Origin: Saccharothrix sp. ALI-22-I
GTDB lineage: Bacteria > Actinomycetota > Actinomycetes > Mycobacteriales > Pseudonocardiaceae
Reading direction: 5' to 3'
DNA length: 64,000 bases
NCBI RefSeq assembly: GCF_001984175.1
Contig: NZ_MTQP01000068.1
Coordinates: 248,001-312,000, forward strand
The notes beneath the pieces were generated by a model, which was given only the letters and a program-made list of their open reading frames with translations, had not been told where the DNA came from and ran no database searches. The stretch's first letter is position 1, and every line of letters begins with the position of its first letter. Position numbers and translations under genes: made by a program. Below are positions 37,990-46,880 of the stretch, in pieces.

Positions 37990-38477
37990 CACGCCTGGAT
38001 GCTGTCCAGCAGCTTGGTGAACTCGTCGCCGAAGCCGCAGCGCTGCGCGATCATCTGCAACTGCTCGTCCGGGTACAGGTCGACCTCGTCCACGATCACC
38101 TGCATCTCGTGCTCCGGCATCCCGAGGTCGGCCAGCACGGCGAGATCACCCTCCGGCCACAGCTCGTCGTCCTCCTCGTCCGGCGGGTCCACCCGGAGGA
38201 GGTCGAGGACGTCGGCGGCGATGTCGTAGTCGAGTGCGGCGGCCGCGTCGGACAGCAGCAGTGCGACCCCACCGGGCACCGGGCGCAGGACGATGAAGAA
38301 CTCGTCGTCCACCGCCAGCAACCCGAAGACCGCACCTGTCGAGCGCAGTTGGCGCAGTTCTGTGATCGCGGCGTCGAGCTCCGACAGCGCTGAGCTGTCC
38401 ATCCTGCTGCACCGCCAGCGGCCGTCCTCACGAACCACCGCGACAGCGAAGCCGTTGACCGGCTCCTGGTGTGCCAT
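37989..38477 (-). CDS. tRNA adenosine deaminase-associated protein (TIGR03941)
   Basis: A 162-aa protein encoded immediately before tadA in most actinobacteria. Conserved parts are VNGFAVAVVREDGRWRCSRM, ELRQLRSTGAVFGLLAVDDEFFIVLRPVPGGVALLLSDA, and the acidic DPPDEEDDELWPEGDLAVLADLGM. The role is inferred only from invariant coupling to tadA. Start ATG 38477; the open frame upstream has no similarity. Overlaps tadA by one base. Confidence 0.88.
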   Translation of the reverse strand: MAHQEPVNGFAVAVVREDGRWRCSRMDSSALSELDAAITELRQLRSTGAVFGLLAVDDEFFIVLRPVPGGVALLLSDAAAALDYDIAADVLDLLRVDPPDEEDDELWPEGDLAVLADLGMPEHEMQVIVDEVDLYPDEQLQMIAQRCGFGDEFTKLLDSIQA

Positions 38478-38566
38478 GTGCACACCGTAGGGCCACACCC
38501 ACGTACCTGGTAGCACGGGGGCCTCGGCCACGGGCACGCGGGGCTGTGCGATGCCACTATCGAGGG

Positions 38567-39802
38567 ATGAGCACAACTCTGCCGAACGCCCAGACGACCG
38601 CCCCCGAGCCCCGTTTCACGGGGCTGGTGGAGGCCGCCCGCGCCCTTCAGCCCAGGACAGTGGCGTTGCGGCGGCAAGTGCACCGGCACCCGGAGCAGGG
38701 CTTGGACCTGCCCGCGACCCAGGCCGCGATCCGGCACGCGCTGTCCGGCCTGCCGGTCGAGGTGACCACCGGCGAGTCCAGCAGCTCGGTCACCGCGGTG
38801 CTGCGCGGCGGCAGGCCCGGACCGACCGTGCTGCTGCGCGGCGACATGGACGCGCTGCCGCTCCAGGAGGAGACGGGCCTGGCCTACTCCTCCGAGATCG
38901 ACGGCTCCATGCACGCCTGCGGCCACGACACGCACGTCGCGATGCTCGCCTCCTCGGCACGCCTGCTGTCCTCCCGCCGGGAAGCGCTGACCGGCCAGGT
39001 CGTGTTCATGTTCCAACCCGGCGAGGAGGGCCAGCACGGCGCGCGGCACATGATCGACGAGGGCGTGCTGGACGCGGCGGGCACGCCGGCGGAGAAGGCG
39101 TTCGCCCTGCACATCACCTCGACGCTGCAGTCCGGCGTCGTCGTCTCCCGCTCCGGCCCGACGATGGCCTCGGCGGACACCTTCCACGTCACCGTGAAGG
39201 GCCGCGGTGGTCACGGCGGCATCCCGCACGACACGATCGACCCGGTGCCGTCCGCCGCCGCCATGGTGGGCGCGCTCCAGACCATGATCGCCCGGCGGGT
39301 CAGCGTGCACCAGCCGGCCGTCATCTCCGTGACCCGGATCGTCACGGGCACGACCACCAACATCATCCCGGAGACCGCCCTGGTCGAGGGCACCATCCGG
39401 ACGTTGTCGGAGGACACCAGGACCCTGGTGCACCGCGAACTACGGCAGGTCGTCACGCACGTGGCCGCCGCGCACGGCTGCACGGCCGAGGTGGAGATCG
39501 TGCCCGGTTACCCGGTCACGGTGAACGACGACGTCGTCGGCCCGCACGTCATCGACGTCACGACGGCGGCCCTCGGCGCGCGTTGGGCAGCCCCCATGGA
39601 GGACCCGTTGATGGGCGCCGAGGACTTCTCCTACGTGCTGCAAAAGGTGCCGGGCGCGATCGCCTTCCTGGGTGCCTGCCCGCGCGGAGTGGAACTGGCC
39701 CATGCCGAGCCGAACCACTCCAGCCGGGTGCTCTTCGACGAAGCCGCCATGGAGCACGGAGTCGTCGTCTACACCGCGTTCGCGTTGGACGCCTTGAGGT
39801 AG
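38567..39802 (+). CDS. M20-family amidohydrolase
   Basis: A 411-aa metal-dependent amidohydrolase (AbgB/hippuricase group). Metal and catalytic segments: VLLRGDMDALPLQEETG, MHACGHDTHVAMLASSARLL (Cys-Gly-His-Asp), FMFQPGEEGQHGARHMIDEG, and the late AEDFSYVLQKVPGAIAFLG and HSSRVLFDEAAM. The dimerisation lid domain is intact (VTVKGRGGHGGIPHDTIDPV). These proteins hydrolyse N-acyl amino acids, indole-amino acid conjugates or similar amides; the substrate is not deducible. Start ATG 38567. Divergent from the tadA-associated gene. Confidence 0.92.
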   Translation: MSTTLPNAQTTAPEPRFTGLVEAARALQPRTVALRRQVHRHPEQGLDLPATQAAIRHALSGLPVEVTTGESSSSVTAVLRGGRPGPTVLLRGDMDALPLQEETGLAYSSEIDGSMHACGHDTHVAMLASSARLLSSRREALTGQVVFMFQPGEEGQHGARHMIDEGVLDAAGTPAEKAFALHITSTLQSGVVVSRSGPTMASADTFHVTVKGRGGHGGIPHDTIDPVPSAAAMVGALQTMIARRVSVHQPAVISVTRIVTGTTTNIIPETALVEGTIRTLSEDTRTLVHRELRQVVTHVAAAHGCTAEVEIVPGYPVTVNDDVVGPHVIDVTTAALGARWAAPMEDPLMGAEDFSYVLQKVPGAIAFLGACPRGVELAHAEPNHSSRVLFDEAAMEHGVVVYTAFALDALR

Positions 39803-39900
39803 GAGGCGTCGGAGGATGGTGCCGGGTCGGGGCTGTGGTGGTGTTCATGGCCTCGACCTTGCCGACGTCGTCGAGGGAGTGCGATGGGCGTTCGTCGATC

Positions 39901-39927
39901 TGTGGATAACTCCTGTCCTGTGGACAA
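39901..39927. promoter_or_regulatory. Pair of DnaA-box-like 9-mers
   Basis: TGTGGATAA (39901-39909, the exact complement of TTATCCACA) and TGTGGACAA (39919-39927, complement of the actinobacterial preferred TTGTCCACA), same orientation, 18 bp apart, just upstream of tyrA. Confidence 0.55.
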
Positions 39928-39965
39928 ATAGGGGGTAGGGGTTTCGCGCCGGCAGGATGGGCGCC

Positions 39966-40916
39966 GTGCGAAGCGTCTGCGTGGTCGGGCTCGGGTTGAT
40001 CGGTGGTTCGGTGTTGCGGGCGGCAGCCGCCGCGGGGCGCGTGACCTGGGGCGCGACCGCTTCCACAAAGGACGCGGAGGCCGCCCGGCAGGACGGCTAC
40101 GACGTGGTCGACCTCGCCGAAGCCCTCGAACGCGCGCGTGTGCACGACGCGCTCGTCGTCGTGGCAGTTCCGCTGCCGGCTGTGGAAGAAGTGCTGCGCG
40201 CCCTCCCCGAAGGCATCCGGCTCACCGACGTCGTCAGCGTCAAAGGCCCGGTCGCCGACCTGGTCGACCGGGTCGCGCCGCACGCCCGGTACGTCGGCGG
40301 CCACCCCATGGCGGGCACCTCCGCCTCCGGCTGGTCCGTCGGCCGCGCCGGCCTGTTCGAGAACGCCGCCTGGGTCGTCACCGTCGAGGACGACGTCGAC
40401 CTGGACGTCCTCACCGACGTCATCGAACTCGCCCTGGCCGCGAAAGCGCACGTCGTCCCCACCACCGACCAGGAGCACGACGCCGCGGTGGCCCGCATCT
40501 CCCACCTGCCGCACCTGCTCGCCGCCGTGCTGGCCAGCGTCGGCGCGGACGGCGGCCCGCTGGCCCTGTCGCTGGCCGCGGGCTCGTTCGGCGACGGGAC
40601 GCGCGTCGCGGGCAGCCGACCGGAGTTGGTCCGCGCGATGTGCGAGGGCAACCGCGGCGCACTCCTCGACGCGGTGGACGACGCGCTGGGCAGGCTCGGC
40701 GCGGCCCGCGGCTCGCTCGCCTCGACCGGCGGCCTGGCCAAGACCATCGAGGCGGGTCACGCCGCCCGCCTGGCCCTCCAGAACCAACCCGCCCACACCG
40801 ACCTGACCATCGACCTGACCGCGCCCGACGCCCTGGAAACCCTGCGCGACCTCGGTACCCGCGGCGGCCGGATCGTGGGTCTGAACGGCACAACCGCACA
40901 CGCGCGCACCCCATAG
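39966..40916 (+). CDS. tyrA: Prephenate dehydrogenase
   Basis: A 316-aa TyrA oxidising prephenate (or arogenate) to the tyrosine precursor. The N-terminal Rossmann motif is VCVVGLGLIGGSVLRAAAAAG. VDVVSVKGPVAD-type and YVGGHPMAGTSASGW segments carry the catalytic His, and TTDQEHDAAVARISHLPHLLAAVL lies in the helical C-terminal domain. No ACT or chorismate mutase domain. GTG 39966 was chosen over ATG 39957 because AGGA lies 9 nt upstream and homology starts there. A second gene follows after 9 bp. Confidence 0.9.
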   Translation: MRSVCVVGLGLIGGSVLRAAAAAGRVTWGATASTKDAEAARQDGYDVVDLAEALERARVHDALVVVAVPLPAVEEVLRALPEGIRLTDVVSVKGPVADLVDRVAPHARYVGGHPMAGTSASGWSVGRAGLFENAAWVVTVEDDVDLDVLTDVIELALAAKAHVVPTTDQEHDAAVARISHLPHLLAAVLASVGADGGPLALSLAAGSFGDGTRVAGSRPELVRAMCEGNRGALLDAVDDALGRLGAARGSLASTGGLAKTIEAGHAARLALQNQPAHTDLTIDLTAPDALETLRDLGTRGGRIVGLNGTTAHARTP

Positions 40917-40925
40917 GGTGCAGCG

Positions 40926-42686
40926 GTGCAACGTCGCAAACTCATCGCCGTGGTCGGGGGCCTCGCGCTCCTCGGCGGCGCGATCGTGGTGCTGCGCAAC
41001 GAATCCGCTCCCCCGCCGCAGGCGTACGAACGGTTCCTCGCCGACAACGTCGAGTACGTCCCCGACCCCCAGCAGTTCGCCAGACCGCAAGACCTGAGGC
41101 TGGCCGCGCTGGACCGCACCAGCCTGCGCGCGAGCTGGAGGGCCACCGCCGGCATCGGTTACGCCGGCTTCGAGGTGCGCTGGGGTGACCGGACGCGCCT
41201 GGTGCAGAGCACCGAGACCGAGCTGACCGACCTGGACGCGAACGCCGAGGTCTTGGTCGAGGTGCGCGCGCTCGACGGGTTCGGCAACCGGTCGGGGCCC
41301 CTCACCGCACGGGCCGTGCCCCGACTCCTGTTCGACGACACGTGGCTCACCGGGCTGGTGATGCCGCTCGACGTGTTCGACAGCCCGGAAGCGCTCACCC
41401 CGCGCCGGTGGCGGATCTTCGACGGCGGCGCCGACTGCCTCGGCCTGCGCCCGCTCAACGGCAAGCGCCTGGAGATCGGCTGCGACCGCGTGGACATGCA
41501 GTCGAACGTGCCGATGCGGTTGGGCATGCCCGCCCCGGACGGCGCCATCGGCCGGGTCGTGCTCGCCACCGACGGTCCGGTGGGCCACCGGACCGAGGAC
41601 GGCGAGATGATGATCGCCCTGCTGCCCGAACCGTTCCACGACCTGGGCCACCTGGCCGAACCGTTCCCGCCGGGGTCCGTCGTCCTGCTCGTCACGTCGT
41701 TCGGCGTGCGCCTCCACCTGGACGGCGCCACGCCGTCCACCGACCTGACCGGCGGGTTCACCGACTCGTTCCCGCCGCCGACGCCGGGTGTCCGGCACCG
41801 CTGGGAGCTGCGCGTGATGCCCGGCGCCGTGGTGGCGTTGCGCGACGGGGTCGAGATGGCGATCGTGCCCTGGACGGCGCCGTGGACGGCGGCCCGGCCG
41901 CGGCTGGCGTTCCGGCAGGCGCAGCACACCCTGGTGGACACCTTCGGTGTGGGCGGCGCGCCGGACAGCCTGGTGCCCGCGTCCGTCGTACCGCTCGGGC
42001 CGAGCATCGCGGAGGACGGCGCGGCGTCCCTGGGCAACGTGGCGAACTCGCGGCTCGACGGCGCGTCCTCGGTGCGCGTGGTCGCGTCCGTGGTGGCCGA
42101 ACGGACCGCGCCGATCACCGTGGAGCTGGGCACGCGGTCCGCGCCCGCGGTGTTCATGCCACCGGAGCGGGGGCTCGACCCGTCGCGCGCGTCCGTCGTC
42201 TACGCCGATTTCCCGCTGCCCGCACCGGACTCGAACCCCAAGGTGCGGCTGCGTTCCGACGGCAACGTCACGGTGTACGAATCGCACCTCGTCATCGCAG
42301 ACGGGCAGGACGCCCGCCGTCCGCTGCCCCGGCTCACCGACCGCGGACACCCCGACCCGCAGGTGCCCACGCCGGCGTTCTCCGTGGCGCACGAGTCCGT
42401 GGAGGACGGGACGATCCCGCGCAGCGGCAGGGTGCGCGTGGCGGTCGAGCTGCCGGGCCCGCCGACACGCGAGATCGCCGCGATCAAAGGGCTGGAGGTG
42501 GACCTCGACGGCGTGCGGATCGCCGTGCTGCCCACGAACGGGGCGGCGGGCGGTCGGCACGAGTTCCTGGTGGACCTGGACGAGATGTCCTCGGGACGTC
42601 ATGAGGTGGAGGTGCGGGTACTCCCAGTGGACCAACGGCGGGACGTGCGGTCGCAGGAGCAGACGTTCGAGATCAGGCCCTTGTAG
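40926..42686 (+). CDS. Membrane-anchored Fn3-like extracytoplasmic protein (paralogue 1)
   Basis: A 586-aa protein: short basic N-terminus, one TM (LIAVVGGLALLGGAIVVL, about 6-23), then a fibronectin-III-like domain (RPQDLRLAALDRTSLRASWRA ... YAGFEVRWGDR ... VLVEVRALDGFGNRSGP, about 56-130). A jelly-roll/LamG-like region follows (DDTWLTGLVMPLDVFDSPEALTPRRWRIFDGGADC ...), and the end (HEFLVDLDEMSSGRHEVEVRVLPVD) is shared with the next gene. Function unknown; cell-envelope attachment with a carbohydrate- or protein-binding exterior is inferred. Probably co-transcribed with tyrA. Confidence 0.7.
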   Translation: MQRRKLIAVVGGLALLGGAIVVLRNESAPPPQAYERFLADNVEYVPDPQQFARPQDLRLAALDRTSLRASWRATAGIGYAGFEVRWGDRTRLVQSTETELTDLDANAEVLVEVRALDGFGNRSGPLTARAVPRLLFDDTWLTGLVMPLDVFDSPEALTPRRWRIFDGGADCLGLRPLNGKRLEIGCDRVDMQSNVPMRLGMPAPDGAIGRVVLATDGPVGHRTEDGEMMIALLPEPFHDLGHLAEPFPPGSVVLLVTSFGVRLHLDGATPSTDLTGGFTDSFPPPTPGVRHRWELRVMPGAVVALRDGVEMAIVPWTAPWTAARPRLAFRQAQHTLVDTFGVGGAPDSLVPASVVPLGPSIAEDGAASLGNVANSRLDGASSVRVVASVVAERTAPITVELGTRSAPAVFMPPERGLDPSRASVVYADFPLPAPDSNPKVRLRSDGNVTVYESHLVIADGQDARRPLPRLTDRGHPDPQVPTPAFSVAHESVEDGTIPRSGRVRVAVELPGPPTREIAAIKGLEVDLDGVRIAVLPTNGAAGGRHEFLVDLDEMSSGRHEVEVRVLPVDQRRDVRSQEQTFEIRPL

Positions 42687-42752
42687 GCGCTGTTGGTCTC
42701 GGGTCCGCAACGACCTGGTGACGCTGATCACCCGGCCACCTAGCTTGGCGCC

Positions 42753-44558
42753 ATGGACCGTCGTCGGATCGCGCTCATCGCCGCGGGTGTGGTGCTGTTC
42801 GGCGGGGTGATCACGGTGCTGCGGACCACCGGGACCGGCGATCCGGTCACCGCGACGAGCGTGTCCGTGCCGCCTCCGACGTCACTGGAGCCGTACGCGG
42901 CCGAGGGCGTGCTGGTGCCCACGCCCGGCACGCCGCCGGAGCAGCCTCGCGGGTTGACCGTGTCGTCCGGACCTCGGCGGTTGCAGCTGCGGTGGGCCGG
43001 TGACGCGCCCGGCTACGAAGTGCGGTGGGGCACGGACCAGCTCGACCGCAGCCGGTTGATCACGCAGCCGGTGACGCAGATCGACGGGCTGGAGAACGAG
43101 CGGACCTACGTGATCGAGGTTTACGCCGTAGACGCGTTCGGGCAGCGGTCCGCGCCCGCGAAGTCGTCCGGGACGCCGCACGGGTTCCCCTCCGCCGACT
43201 ACACGTCGCAGGACCGGTTCGACCAGCCCGACGCGCCCGATCCGACGCGGTGGCGGCTGGCGTCGCGGGGCAACTGCGCCCGCGCCACGCCCGGTCAGGA
43301 CGAGGACGGGCGACGGCTGGTGCTCAGCAGCAATTGCGCGGCGTCTCTGCCCACGCTGCGGTCGCGGACGCCGTTCGTGCTGCGCGACGCCGACGACCTC
43401 GGCCGGTTCGTGGTGGAGACCGACGCGCCCGGCGGTGACGGCGAGCTGATGCTGGACCTCGTGCCGGGACCGGTGTCGCTGGTCAGCGGTGACCCGTTGC
43501 CGACGGACGCGGTGCGGCTGCGGGTGGAGACGGGTGCCGGGAAGACGTCCGTGCAGGTGGTCGTGCCCGCCGGGACGCCGACCACGGTGGTGCGCGAGGT
43601 GCCCGCGTTGGAGCCGGGGATCAGCCACCGGTGGGAACTGGTGCTGCGGCGTGACGGCGCCCGGGTCGTGTTCGACGGTGACGTGGTCGCGACCAGTCCG
43701 GTGGTGCCGGGGTGGCGGGAGGCGACGGCGCTGGTGTCCGTCGCCGGGCCGGCCGGGCAGCGGGCGGCGGTCAGCCTGATCGCGTTCGACGCGGCGGAGG
43801 CGGCGGCTCCGCCGTGGGTGCCGGCGCCGAAGGTCGACGTCGCGGTGTCGGTCGAGGCCACTTCGGCCTGGGCGCTGGAGGCGTTGCCCGGTGTGACGGG
43901 TGGGCAGTTGCGGATGGCGTTGCTGCACACCGACCCGTCACCGGAAGCGCCGTCGTTCAGCGTGTCGGTGGCCGGGGTCACAGTGCCGTTGCGGCCCGCG
44001 TTGCCCGGCGTGCCGTGGCGGTCGGGGGTGGCGTACCCGGTGGTGGCGGACCTGCCGGTGGAGGCGTTGCGGGTCGGGAACTCGGGGCACCTGGACGTCA
44101 CGTTGATGACCGGGCTGCGGGTGCAGGCGACGCACGCGGACCTGGAGCTGACCGGGTCGTTCCCGGGCCCGCCGCCGCGGAACCCGGACAACGCGCCGTT
44201 GAACGGGCTGGAGCGGGAACTGGCGCGGGCGAACGGGACGGTGCTCGACGCGAGCGGCCAGGCCGTGCCCAACGGTGCGGCGGTGCAGCGCGGGCGGATG
44301 GTGTTCGACCTGGTGCTGGAGGGGCGGCCGGGGGTGGCGCTGGCCGGGTTGGCCGGGTTCAGCGTGCGGGTGGACGACGACCGGGTGGCCGTGGTGCCGA
44401 CCGCGTCCGGTGGGCCGGGGATCGCCGGGCGGTACCGGTTCGCGCTGAACACCGGCGGGATGTCGGCCGGGCCGCACATGATCGAGGTCCGGATGTTCGG
44501 GACATCCGGCGAAACCCGCCCCACCTCGGCTTACATCCCGTTCTTGGTCGGCCGGTGA
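42753..44558 (+). CDS. Membrane-anchored Fn3-like extracytoplasmic protein (paralogue 2)
   Basis: A 601-aa protein of the same architecture as the preceding gene: TM (IALIAAGVVLFGGVITVL), Fn3-like domain (QPRGLTVSSGPRRLQLRWAGDAPGYEVRWGTD ... VIEVYAVDAFGQRSAP), a concanavalin-like middle (DRFDQPDAPDPTRWRLASRGNC ... ISHRWELVLRRDGARVVFDGDVVA) and a C-terminal strand segment (RYRFALNTGGMSAGPHMIEVRM) matching that of paralogue 1. The two proteins are clearly duplicated but strongly diverged. Start ATG 42753. The thiolase gene follows 12 bp downstream. Confidence 0.7.
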   Translation: MDRRRIALIAAGVVLFGGVITVLRTTGTGDPVTATSVSVPPPTSLEPYAAEGVLVPTPGTPPEQPRGLTVSSGPRRLQLRWAGDAPGYEVRWGTDQLDRSRLITQPVTQIDGLENERTYVIEVYAVDAFGQRSAPAKSSGTPHGFPSADYTSQDRFDQPDAPDPTRWRLASRGNCARATPGQDEDGRRLVLSSNCAASLPTLRSRTPFVLRDADDLGRFVVETDAPGGDGELMLDLVPGPVSLVSGDPLPTDAVRLRVETGAGKTSVQVVVPAGTPTTVVREVPALEPGISHRWELVLRRDGARVVFDGDVVATSPVVPGWREATALVSVAGPAGQRAAVSLIAFDAAEAAAPPWVPAPKVDVAVSVEATSAWALEALPGVTGGQLRMALLHTDPSPEAPSFSVSVAGVTVPLRPALPGVPWRSGVAYPVVADLPVEALRVGNSGHLDVTLMTGLRVQATHADLELTGSFPGPPPRNPDNAPLNGLERELARANGTVLDASGQAVPNGAAVQRGRMVFDLVLEGRPGVALAGLAGFSVRVDDDRVAVVPTASGGPGIAGRYRFALNTGGMSAGPHMIEVRMFGTSGETRPTSAYIPFLVGR

Positions 44559-44570
44559 GAGGATGGGGCC

Positions 44571-45755
44571 ATGTCGCGCCCACTCATCCTCGACGCCGCA
44601 CGTACGCCGTTCGGCCGCTATCGCGGTGGGCTTTCCGGCGTACGCGTGGACGACCTGGCCGCGCTGCCGATCGTGGAACTGCTGCGCCGGCACCCGTCGC
44701 TCGACCCCGCGTCGATCGACGACGTGATGTTGGGCAACACCAACGGCGCGGGCGAGGAGAACCGGAACGTCGGGCGGATGGCGGCGCTGCTGGCCGGGCT
44801 GCCGACGTCGGTGCCGGGGGTGGCGGTCAACCGGCTGTGCGCGTCGGGGGGTGAGGCGCTCGTGCAGGCGGCGCGGGCGTTGGCGCTCGGGGACGCTTCG
44901 CTGCTGGTGGCGGGTGGTGTGGAGGGGATGACACGGGCGCCGTTCGTGGTGCCTCGGCCGGACCGGCCGTTCGCCGACCGGCTGGAGCCCGTGTCGACGG
45001 CCCTGGGCTGGCGGCTGGTGAACCCGCGGATGAAGGCCGACTGGGTCGCGCCGCTGGGGCGTGCGGCGGAGGACGTCGCGGTGGGTCTGGGGATCACGCG
45101 GGAGCAGATGGACAGGTTCGCGCTGCGGTCGCATCGGCGGGCGTCGGCGGCGTGGGACGCGGGGGTGCACGACGGGTTCGCCTTTCCGGTGCAGCTGCCG
45201 GACGGTGCGCCGGTGCGGCGGGACGAGTCCGTGCGGCCGGAGACGTCGGCGGAGCGGCTGGGGAAGCTGAAGTCGGCGTTCTCGGAGAACGGGCCGGTGA
45301 CTGCGGGCAACTCGTCGCCGTTGAACGACGGTGCGGCGGCGGTGTTGATGGGGACGGAGGAGATGGCGTCCTCGTTGGGGATCACACCGTTGGGTGAATT
45401 CCTCGGCTCGGCGGTGACGGCAGAGGAGCCGCAGCGGTTCACCCTGGCCCCGGTGTCGGCGATCCGGAAGCTGCTGGCACGGCTGAAGATCGACATGGCC
45501 GAGATCTGCCTGTGGGAGATCAACGAGGCGTTCGCGGCGATGGCCCTGTCGGTCCTGCACCACCTGCCGGAGGTGGAGCGGGACAAGGTGAACGTGCACG
45601 GCGGCGCGATCGCGTACGGGCACCCGCTGGGCGCCTCCCTGCCCCGTGTGGTGGTCGACCTGTGCCGGCACTTGCGTGCCCGTGACGGCGGACTCGGCGT
45701 GGCGGCGGCGTGCGTGGGGGTCGGCCAGGGGATGGCGATCGCCGTTCGGGTCTGA
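44571..45755 (+). CDS. Acetyl-CoA C-acetyltransferase (thiolase)
   Basis: A 394-aa thiolase. Acyl-accepting Cys is in VNRLCASGGEAL (Cys90); WEINEAFAA and GGAIAYGHPLGAS carry the catalytic Asn/His positions; the second catalytic Cys lies in AAACVGVGQGMA, where the family usually has C-I-G-G-G-Q-G, so one glycine of the oxyanion loop is replaced by valine. Thiolases either cleave beta-ketoacyl-CoA or condense two acetyl-CoA; context does not decide. It may be translated from the same transcript as the upstream Fn3-like genes. Confidence 0.9.
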   Translation: MSRPLILDAARTPFGRYRGGLSGVRVDDLAALPIVELLRRHPSLDPASIDDVMLGNTNGAGEENRNVGRMAALLAGLPTSVPGVAVNRLCASGGEALVQAARALALGDASLLVAGGVEGMTRAPFVVPRPDRPFADRLEPVSTALGWRLVNPRMKADWVAPLGRAAEDVAVGLGITREQMDRFALRSHRRASAAWDAGVHDGFAFPVQLPDGAPVRRDESVRPETSAERLGKLKSAFSENGPVTAGNSSPLNDGAAAVLMGTEEMASSLGITPLGEFLGSAVTAEEPQRFTLAPVSAIRKLLARLKIDMAEICLWEINEAFAAMALSVLHHLPEVERDKVNVHGGAIAYGHPLGASLPRVVVDLCRHLRARDGGLGVAAACVGVGQGMAIAVRV

Positions 45756-45903
45756 GATCGCCCGATCGAGCGACGCCGCGGGCGCGGCCGTGCTCGACAA
45801 ACCGGGGTCAGCCGAGGCCGCCAGGCCGAGGAAGTGAGCCCTGGTAGATCCGTCGGACGGCGGGAGCCAGGGCTTCGCGCTGTTCGGGGGCCTTCGCCAG
45901 GGG

Positions 45904-46527
45904 TCAGATCCGGTAGGCGATGCGGGGGTAGTCGACTACCAGGCCGGTGCGGTCGACGGTGATGTCCTGTTCGAACTCGCCGTGGGTGAAGGAGACGACC
46001 GAGCGGTCCTCACCCAGGGACACCGTGCGGTAGCGCTGGCGGACCAGTTGGACCGACAGGTCGGGGAGGGTCACGTAGACGACCGGGATCTCGTGGTCGC
46101 CTTCCTCCTTTTGGAGGTTCAGCCTGCGGATCGGGATGGCGTTGAACAGGACCGCGAACTGCACGTCCACGTCCACCGCGCCGTCGAAGTCCGCGCGTTC
46201 CGCCCCCTGACCGGAGTCGACCAGCCAGATGCCCTCCGACGAGCGGCTGACCGAGATCTGCCGCTCCTCCGACACCGTGGACGTCCGCAGCAGCAGGCGG
46301 GTGACCGCACCGGTCTCACCCACCGACACCTCGAACGACCCGCTGAACTGCTCGGCCGGACCGGCGGTCACCAACCGGCCCGAGGCCCGGAGCTTGCGCT
46401 CCGAGAGCAGGAACCGCACCTGCTCCAGCCTGGGCACGTCGTAACCCTGCCAGGTCACCATCTGCGCGGCGGCGGAACGGGTCTCCCCGGTCGGGGTGAC
46501 CTGCTCAGCCGTGTTGAACGAGTTCAC
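45904..46527 (-). CDS. Putative glycolipid-binding (DUF1089) protein
   Basis: A 207-aa protein resembling the PF06475 putative glycolipid-binding family: TWQGYDVPRLEQVRFLLSERKLRASGRLVT near the N-terminus, FDGAVDVDVQFAVLFNAIPIRRLNL in the centre, and VVYVTLPDLSVQLVRQRYRTVSLGEDRSVVSFTHGEFEQDITVDRTGLVVDYPRIAYR at the end, the three characteristic blocks. No signal peptide. Start GTG 46527 overlaps the stop of the small Rv0909-like gene (GTGA), so the two are translationally coupled. The pairing is like a toxin-antitoxin layout but with an unexpected partner. Confidence 0.75.
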   Translation of the reverse strand: MNSFNTAEQVTPTGETRSAAAQMVTWQGYDVPRLEQVRFLLSERKLRASGRLVTAGPAEQFSGSFEVSVGETGAVTRLLLRTSTVSEERQISVSRSSEGIWLVDSGQGAERADFDGAVDVDVQFAVLFNAIPIRRLNLQKEEGDHEIPVVYVTLPDLSVQLVRQRYRTVSLGEDRSVVSFTHGEFEQDITVDRTGLVVDYPRIAYRI

Positions 46528-46697
46528 GCTCCACCCGGAAGGAAGTCCTTGGCCTGCTCGGCCACCGATTTGACCTGGTCTTCGTGGCCGAACCTGCCTG
46601 CGACGAACTCGGCGGCCCGGTCGATGCCAGCATCGACCGTCTCGTGGTTGTCCTCGAGCAATTCGGACGCCTTGTTCCTGATCTCGTCGAAGTTCAT
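46524..46697 (-). CDS. Rv0909/MT0933-like antitoxin
   Basis: A 57-aa acidic protein: MNFDEIRNKASELLEDNHETV, then VDAGIDRAAEFVAGRFGHEDQVKSVAEQAKDFL. This is the MT0933/Rv0909 antitoxin pattern (PF14013), known as the first gene of the Rv0909-Rv0910 toxin-antitoxin pair in Mycobacterium tuberculosis. ATG 46697 is preceded by AAGGAGCACG. Overlaps the DUF1089 gene by 4 bp; the usual SRPBCC-fold toxin (Rv0910) is not present here. Confidence 0.75.
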   Translation of the reverse strand: MNFDEIRNKASELLEDNHETVDAGIDRAAEFVAGRFGHEDQVKSVAEQAKDFLPGGA

Positions 46698-46830
46698 CGT
46701 GCTCCTTCGCACTCCTGACGCAGGCTACCCGAATCGACCTCACGACCCCAGCGCCAAACGGTACCGCCGGGGTCCGTTGACGGCTCGCCGCCACATCACG
46801 GACCGCCACGGGCCGCAACGCTGGAACGCC

Positions 46831-46865
46831 GGAACGGCCCCCTGGGAATCCCAGGGGGCCGTTCC
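46831..46865. terminator. Terminator downstream of the thioester-domain gene
   Basis: GGAACGGCCCCCTGG and CCAGGGGGCCGTTCC form a perfect 15-bp stem with a 5-nt loop, 16 bp after the stop of the leftward gene. Confidence 0.88.
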
Positions 46866-46880
46866 GGTCGATCGATCAGA

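Noticed and set aside
39558..42731. A minus-strand open frame of over 1000 codons opposite the M20, tyrA and Fn3 genes
   Set aside because: It is antisense to three genes with clear domains, rich in Arg/His/Pro/Gln, without a recognisable motif; a typical high-GC shadow frame.
45756..45903. Minus-strand tail PLAKAPEQREALAPAVRRIYQG after the DUF1089 gene
   Set aside because: Only about 30 residues, no start; it may be a remnant of a regulator but cannot be supported.
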